In this document: positions 50,401-59,400 of the stretch, one piece after another
Layout of the letters: the number at the start of each line of letters is the position of its first letter
Numbering within the stretch: the stretch's first letter is position 1
Assembly (NCBI RefSeq): GCF_964340395.1
Contig: NC_135560.1
Coordinates: forward strand, 875,001 to 939,000
DNA from: Glandiceps talaboti
Lineage: Eukaryota > Hemichordata > Enteropneusta > Spengelidae
DNA length: 64,000 nt
Reading direction: 5' to 3'
The notes under the pieces: generated by a model
The model's database searches: none
What the model saw: the letters and a program-made list of their open reading frames with translations, nothing else
Told to the model about the DNA's origin: nothing
Translations under genes and position numbers: made by a program

Positions 50401-53400
50401 ACTAACAAATGTATCTAGCAATTATGACTGTATAATACAGCCAATTTATTGTCTAGCACTTACTATAGATGGCTAACAGTTTGAAAGATTGCTATATTTA
50501 TCATCTTGCACTTACTATAGATGGCTAGCACTTTGAAAGATTACTATATTTATCGTCTAGCACTTACTATAGATGGCTAGCACTTTGAAAGATTACTATA
50601 TTTATCGTCTAGCACTTACTATAGATGGCTAGCACTTTGAAAGATTACTATATTTATCGTCTAGCACTTACTATAGATGGCTAACAGTTTGAAAGATTGC
50701 TATATTTATCGTCTAGCACTTACTATAGATGGCTAGCAGTTTGACAGATTACTATGTTTATCGTCTAGCACTTACTATAGATGGCTAGCACTTTGAAAGA
50801 TTACTATGTTTATCGTCTAGCACTTACTATAGATGGCTAGCAGTTTGACAGATTACTATGTTTATCGTCTAGCACTTACTATAGATGGCTAGCACTTTGA
50901 AAGATTACTATATTTATCGTCTAGCACTTACTATAGATGGCTAGCACTTTGAAAGATTACTATGTTTATCGTCTAGCACTTACTATAGATGGCTAGCAGT
51001 TTGAAAGATTACTATATTTATCGTCTAGCACTTACTATAGATGGCTAGCACTTTGAAACATTACTATATTTATCATCTATCACTTACTATAGATGGCTAG
51101 CACTTTGAAAGATTACTATATTTATCATCTAGCACTTACTATAGATGGCTAGCACTTTGAAAGATTACTAGGTTTATCGTCTAGCACTTACTATAGATTG
51201 CTAGCAGTTTGAAAGATTACTATATTTATTGTCTAGCACTTACTATAGATGGCTAACAGTTTGAAAGATTGCTATATTTATCGTCTAGCACTTACTATAG
51301 ATGGCTAGCACTTTGAAAGATTACTATGTTTATCGTCTATGACTTACTATAGATGGCTAACAGTTTGAAAGATTACTATATTTATTGTCTAGCACTTACT
51401 ATAGATGGCTAGCACTTTGAAAGATTACTATGTTTATCGTCTATGACTTACTATAGATGGCTAACAGTTTGAAAGATTGCTATATTTATCGTCTAGCACT
51501 TACTATAGATGGCTAGCACTTTGAAAGATTACTATGTTTATCGTCTATGACTTACTATAGATGGCTAACAGTTTGAAAGATTACTATATTTATCGTCTAG
51601 CACTTACTATAGATGGCTAGCACTTTGAAAGATTACTATGTTTATCGTCTAGCACTTACTATAGATGGCTAGCAGTTTGAAAGATTACTATATTTATCGT
51701 CTAGCACTTACTATAGATGGCTAGCACTTTGAAAGATTACTAGGTTTATCGTCTAGCACTTACTATAGATGGCTAGCACTTTGACAGATTACTATATTTA
51801 TCGTCTAGCACTTACTATAGATGGCTAGCAGTTTGAAAGATTACTATATTTATCGTCTAGCACTTACTATAGATGGCTAGCAGTTTGAAAGATTACTATG
51901 TTTATCGTCTAGCACTTACTATAGATGGCTAACAGTTTGAAAGATTACTATGTTTATCGTCTAGCACTTACTATAGATGGCTAGCACTTTGACAGATTAC
52001 TATATTTATCGTCTAGCACTTACTATAGATGGCTAGCAGTTTGAAAGATTAATATATTTATCGTCTAGCACTTACTATAGATGGCTAACAGTTTGAAAGA
52101 TTACTATGTTTATCGTCTAGCACTTACTATAGATGGCTAGCACTTTGACAGATTACTATATTTATCGTCTAGCACTTACTATAGATGGCTAGCAGTTTGA
52201 AAGATTAATATATTTATCGTCTAGCACTTACTATAGATGGCTAACAGTTTGAAAGATTGCTATATTTTACTCCGTTCACACTAGGACCTATTCTCCGGAG
52301 AATCAGTGTCTTAAATTAACTCTGGAGGTAATTTGCGTGTGTGAATGGTCGACTCCGGAGAATCTGTGAATTATTTTAAGTTTTGGTTGATTCAGCTCCG
52401 CAGATCCTCCGGAGGTAAGGATTAGCTTGTACTAAGTTGTAGGTGTGAACGCTTTACGCCGGTGTAAGCGCCCTCAATCGGTGTATTACAGTCATCGCAC
52501 TAATTTCCCCGGACAGCAAATTACCGATGTTGCCAGCTAATTCAGAGCTAATTAGTGCGCAATATTGAGAGTTCATACGATCGACAATTACCGAGCCACA
52601 TGTTTATATTGTAAACTAATGTTGCCGCGTACTTAGGCCTTTCTTGTTTATTAGAACAGTGGTGTGTAGCACCATGGGTGAAGTCATAAAACTTTGTCCG
52701 GAAGAAACCATTTCATGTACTGGTTATAAGTTGGCATAAACATGTTTGTATTTATATACTCATCTTTACTATCACACTTTGGTGAGCTTGCTAATCTTTA
52801 TTCAGAACCACCAAGGTATAAAAAAAACATTGAAGTCGGCAACGAATCATAAATATTGTTATTATTATTGATGTACCACACCACATCATCCCTTCAATGA
52901 ATCAGCTTTCCATGTAACGTTTACATGGTTCACTCAAACTATGTCTTATGCTAACTGCAATAACTGTCGCGTGTACTGTGATTTTGGGGTTCTTTCCTCT
53001 GTTTTTGTACCTTTTTCCGTTCCGATGTTTGACTGGAAGCAATCGCTACAATTTCTCCAACGGTAACGCAAATGGCCGAGGTCACACTGAAAACGCCGTT
53101 TCAAAATGTTGCTACTTTTAGGTTTTCCTAACCGTCGAATTGCAGAGCCAAACTTACGCGAAATATTATTAGGAGAACAAGGCTCGTTAATTTGCTATTT
53201 CAACCACCTTATTGCCCAAAATTTAACATGTGTGATATACGTTTATTCGTTATCTGAAAAGATACCTTATGTTTAACACACGATGTCTTCACCACTGTAT
53301 TTACGGAAACTGCTATCAAAGAAGTTGTTGCCGAGATAGCACTGTAATTTGCGTAAATATTCTCTTCAGATTTTGTGGATTTCCTTTGTATTAACTCACG

Positions 53401-56400
53401 ATTAAAAGTTTTAACGGTACATTTTGGCCGACATGCGAGCATCACAGCCATATAAGTTCAAACGCTGTGAGCATTGGAGGTACATGTATCTGTGAATATA
53501 TGGTTTGTGTAAAAGTTGCTATTGATGTCTACGTTTTAGGTACTTGTCCTCGGGTTTTAATTTTACGATATTTCCATCTTGAAGTTTTTTACTGAGACTG
53601 AATGTGAATGACGGTACTTGGAAAAGTAATGGGGTGACTGGGGAACCTGTCCCGTTTTACATGTGCAAGTCAGATGGTGTCACGTAATTATCTGCAAATA
53701 AATGCAGCTAGTTCTCAACATCACGTAATTACGTACAATTATTGTTCGGTAGGATTTTTTTTCTCGTTTGGTTTACTGAAATTTTTCATAGCAGACGACT
53801 GATGTGCGAAGTGAAATTGATAACATGTATTGGGTTTTGCTATCTAATGGAAGTGTCAATCAAAATTAATGTCAACAACGTTGTCTATCTGTATGCTTTG
53901 ATACATTCGGAGCCAGAGTACATCAATCCTGACATTGTCAGTCAGAATATTTAGTCTACAATGCGACGTATAAATTACTTGTAAGTGTGACCGTCAAAAT
54001 GAGTTGGTAAAAAATTACCGGCAATTTCTTAGGCAGGTTACTTTGTGAATAGCATTTCAAGAAAACGCATGCATACATCTATTTTTTTATACGGTGATAC
54101 GGTGACCTATGACTCGATATTTCGATACACATCTCAAACATTTTGTTGTTCTTATACCCATGCTGGCAACGTCGTTAAGTTGCTGTCCGGGAAATTAGTG
54201 CGATGACTGTAAACGAAATCACTTCCTGTTGGCTGCAGAAGTCGCCATACGCCATTCGAATCAAGGTTATCAATCGTCATAGAGCATACAACATGTCCCT
54301 CGCTAATAGTAATACACCCGGTACCATGGTCCACAACAGCGAAAGAGGTAACAACTGATGTGACTAAATTCAGAATTTGTACGAATAGAAAACACATGAA
54401 TTCACGTTGGTCGACATGTCAACGTCGAGCGTGTTGCGTGGCTTGTCGGAAGTTAAACTGGGCATCACGACGCGACGACGAGTGAAATTGTTAACATGCA
54501 TGAGAAGACATCTCTGCTTATTTCTCGAACGCATGAACAGATACAGCAATAAAAAACACAAGGCAGTCTCTACAACTCATGTTGTTTACAGTGATCGCAC
54601 TATGCACTTATCGTTGAACTTATCGTTTACGCCGGCAGATAATGGTGTCACATTCTATGTGTGAACACATACAGCTGATCCCCTCTGTTTACTAATCGTT
54701 CTCACCTATTTACGCCGGAGAAAAAAAGACACGGAAAAAGCAATATGAACATGCCTTTTATCATCTAGCACTTACTATAGATGGCTAGCAGTTTGAAAGA
54801 TTAATATATTTATCGTCTAGCACTTACTATAGATGGCTAGCAGTTTGAAAGATTGCTATATTTATCATCTAGCACTTACTATTGATGGCTAGCAGTTTGA
54901 AAGATTACTCTATATAGTCTAGCATTGTCTACAAAGACATCATGTTACTTACTAAACCAGATACTGCAGCTGTTGTTGTTGCAATTGCTGGAACAATCCT
55001 ACCAGCTATTCTTTTTGTCTTCAGTCTGTCAACATTGTCTATACTATACATGGTAGCACGCAAGTTGGAGGCTGCTGTGATGAAATCTATGTGACTATTG
55101 GTGTCATCGTCTTTCTCAAACACAACAGGATTCAGTACCAGGAAATCTGTACAGAAAGAAATCAACAATGCATGACAACACTTTCAATCTTGATTAATTT
55201 CATTATGATAACACATCAAATATATAAACAACATGTCTTCGTTGAACACATACTGCAACATTTCAACTTAGTGTAACAATCTCTCTTTATTTGTTTATTG
55301 TGTATTTATTTGGGTTGTTTGATGTGGGTGATGAATAAGGTATCTGTATTATGGTACTGACAACCAAAAGATCACCAGAGAATAAGTTAAACAAGAATAT
55401 CTCCTATAAAACACTGCACTTCTTTTTATTGCATAACGGATTAATAATAATTCACTGGAACATCAACAGAATCAAAAATAAAATTCACGAGCTACGAGAC
55501 ATTATATCCGGGAACATTGCTAACACTATTATTGGCTTCAGCGAAACATGGCTCAGTCCTGATATTTCAGATCATCTAATCGAATTACCCGGGTTCCAGG
55601 TGATACGTCGGGATAGAACAACGAAAAATGGAGGTGGTATTGCTGTCTACATTAATGAAAATATAACTTTCACTAGGATTTTCGATCTCGAATCGCTTAT
55701 TATTGAACAAATTACTCTGAAGATCTCACTTGTCAATGCTAAACCTATTTTGCTCAGCTACATCTATCGGCCTCCAAATAGTAAATCCTCATGGTTTGAT
55801 GATTTAATAATATTATGGACAAGCTGTATGAAACTAATTTAGAAGTTATCATCCTTGGAGACTTCAACATAAACTTAATAGAAGACAACACTAAATGGTC
55901 AAACCTAACTCAATGTTACAACCTTACTCAACTTATCGATACTCCCACAAGATAAACTAGTTTTTCTTCAACTCTCATCGATCATATTTATAAAAACAAT
56001 CCTGGACCACAAAATATTCACGAAACTAAAGTTGTTCATCATGGACTGTCGGACCACTCTCCCACAATGACAATTCGTAAAATCAAGGCTACTACAACAA
56101 AAAAGGATGATCATGAATTCATAACCTACAGGTGTATGCGCAATTTCAATGAAAACAACTTTATCACAGAACTAAAAGAAGCAAATTGGCATGCTTGTTT
56201 AAATATGAATGATCCTGAATATGTCTTTAATCATTGGTATGAAACTTACTGCAAAATTATCAACAAACATGCACCTGTAAAAACAAGACGAGTTCGTCAC
56301 ACAAATCAACCTCCTTGGTATTCTCCAACACTACACGATGCTCGTAAACGTAGAGATCAACTCAAAGCTATGAACTGTATGGATGAGTATCGTAAACAAC

Positions 56401-59400
56401 GGAACTTTGTAAACAAACTTACCAAGACATTGAAGTCTAGTTATTATATTAAATTAATTTCCGATAAATCAAATAGCAACAATATATGGAAAGCTATACG
56501 TGATTTACACCCTAAACCTTCACAAAAGAATCCTGTTAAGCTTTGTATTGATGGAAATGATATCAAATGTCATACTGAAATAGCTGAGTCATTTAACAGA
56601 CACTTTGTTAATATTGCAAACTCTCTTACAAAAATAACTCAGTTACTGAAACGTTTGATACTGAAACACTTAACAACTTTGTCATGTCAAAAAATATATC
56701 TTATGGTTTTAAAATTCCACTAATTTCACAGACAAAGGTTCTTAAGTTTTTACTAGACTTGGATACTTCTAAAGCTACTGGGTGGGATGGAATCAGTGCT
56801 AAATTTTTGAAACTTAGTGCTCCTTATATTGCTACTCATATTTTTAAAATTGTTAATCTTTGTATAGTCAATAATTATTTTCCATCTCACTGGAAAATTG
56901 CCAAAGTACTTCCCCTTCATAAAGCTAACTCAACTGAATCATGTTCCAACTTTCGACCCATTTCTATACTACCTCATCTCTCTAAACTTCTTGACTCCCA
57001 TGTCCATCAAAGCCTTTACTATTATCTCACTAAATTTGATTTACTCTCTCCCTTTCAATCTGGATTCCATCCTGGCTATTCCTGTCAGACTTCTCTAACC
57101 TATTTCGTAGACCTTTGCTATATAGCTATTAATAACGAATGGAGTGGCATAGTTTTTGTAGACTTATCTAAAGCTTTTGATTTGGTCAATCATAAACTGC
57201 TCATTGATAAACTTAAAATCTATAATTTAAATGCTTCGGCCATTGAGTGGTTCATATCATATCTCAGTGATAGAAAACAATTTGTTAATTTTAAAAATTG
57301 TCAATCTTCAATGCTATCTATTAACTCCAGTGTACCACAAGGTTCTATCTTAGGACCTCTTTTATTTTTGATTTATATTAATGACCTTCATTTAAATATT
57401 GATAACAATCATATCAACACTTATGCTGATGACTCTTCCTTGCTTTACTCATCTTCTTCAGTTTGACAAATTAATCAAACAATCAAAATAATGACCTTGA
57501 CAAACTTAATCACTGGTGCAACCAAAATCACACGATTCTTAACACTAATAAGACTAAAGCCATGTTAATTCCACCCAAAAAGAATTCTACTATGCATGAC
57601 AGCTTCTCCCCTCTTTTTAATAATATTCCAATCTCACTTTCCAATGTAGAAAAATCTCTAGGTCTCTTTATAGATTCAGCTCTATCCTGGGCCAACCATA
57701 GTGACTATATTTGTAAAAGAATTTCAACTAATATTGTTGCACTACGCTATAGTTCAAGGTTTCTCGATGTACATACTAGAAGATTATTTTATGTCAGCCA
57801 TATTCAGCCTCACTTTGATACATGTTGTAACATCTGGTCCCATGCCAGAAAAGGTGATATTGATAATCTTTACAAACTACAAAAACAAGCCGTCAGACTT
57901 ATCTTAAACATTAGTACTAGGGAAATGCAATTGCAAAACACTAGTAGTATTGATCTTTTTAAAAAAATTGAAATTTTACCTTTAGGCTTTAGATAAAAGG
58001 TTCCTTTTTAATAAATATTTACTGATCTTTAAAACTGTCCATAACATGGTACCTCCCTACCTTTCTGATCTTCTTACCAAAAGAAATTCGGACTTTCAAA
58101 TTCATACTCATACTCGTTCATGTTCTAATGACCTTTTCGTTCTACCTACTCCCAACTGTCAACGCTTCACTCACTCTTTTTCTTATGAGGCAACCAAATT
58201 ATGGAATGAACTTCCGACTTTAATAAGAAAGACTGAAAATATTAAATGTATTTAAAAAACTTTTAAAGTGTCACATTTTGGAATTATAAGGTTTTTGTGT
58301 CAAGTTGTTTCTTTTAGTCATTGTAGATGTATATTTTGTATTGTCTTTGATGTACTGTTTGGCCTTTTCCGAGTGTGGTCTACTTTTCCTTTTTTTTGTG
58401 CTTAACTTGCTTGGGCCCCTGGGTAGATTAGGCTGGTCCTAACAGGGTTACCCATTTGTCGATATGTATTTTAAAAGCATGTTGATAATAAAAGTCATTA
58501 TTATTATTATTATATATATTGAAATACAAATGTAGTTACAGCACAGGATTACTGCAATATATACCAAACAAGTTAACAAAGGAATAAATCGCTGGACTAC
58601 TTTCGTAGATGAAGTTAAATGTCATTGTAATCGTTGACTGTATTTCATTGATTAAGTTGTTCTGATGAGCTGTACCTGGAACAGCCCTCCAAAATCTGCC
58701 ACAAGCTCAGAAATCTAGCACTTACATAGAAAAAGGCTAATTTGCATATGAATATGTCTAACTAACTTGAAAATAACTATCAAACTACTAGAAATTGAGG
58801 ACATTTCACTTTGCGGTTAGAATTTGTGGTCAAAACCACCAGTCAATCATAACTACAGGTTATCTGACCTTTGAAGTGTCACATAGACCAGGACTGACTT
58901 TTTCAAGGAATGTTATCCAATCAGATTATAAAAAATTGCCGACATCAAATGTAAGGATCAAGAGTAACTTTACTACTTTAATAACTTGAATACAAAATCG
59001 CCATACTAAGGGGTAAACCACTTGAATTCATAATCGCCATACTAAGGGGTAAACCACTTGAATTCAAAATCGCCATATTAAGGGGTAAACGACTTGAATT
59101 CAAAATCGTCATACTAAGGGGTAAACCACTTGAATTCATAATCGCCATACTAAGGGGTAAACCACTTGAATTCATAATCACCATATTAAGGGGTCAACCA
59201 CTTGAATTCAAAATCGTCATACTAAGGGGTAAACCACTTGAATTCAAAATCGTCATACTAAGGGGTAAACCACTTGAATTCATAATCGCCATATTAAGGG
59301 GTAAACCCCTTGAATACAAAATCGCCATATTAAGGGGTAAACCACTTGAATTCATAATCGCCATACTAAGGGGTAAACGACTTGAATTCAAAATCGTCAT

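Noticed and set aside
54152-54664. Possible exons in the 2.5-kb insertion
   Set aside because: Opposing overlapping ORFs without domains; they lie in an element inserted into a satellite and do not fit the UBA6 frame.
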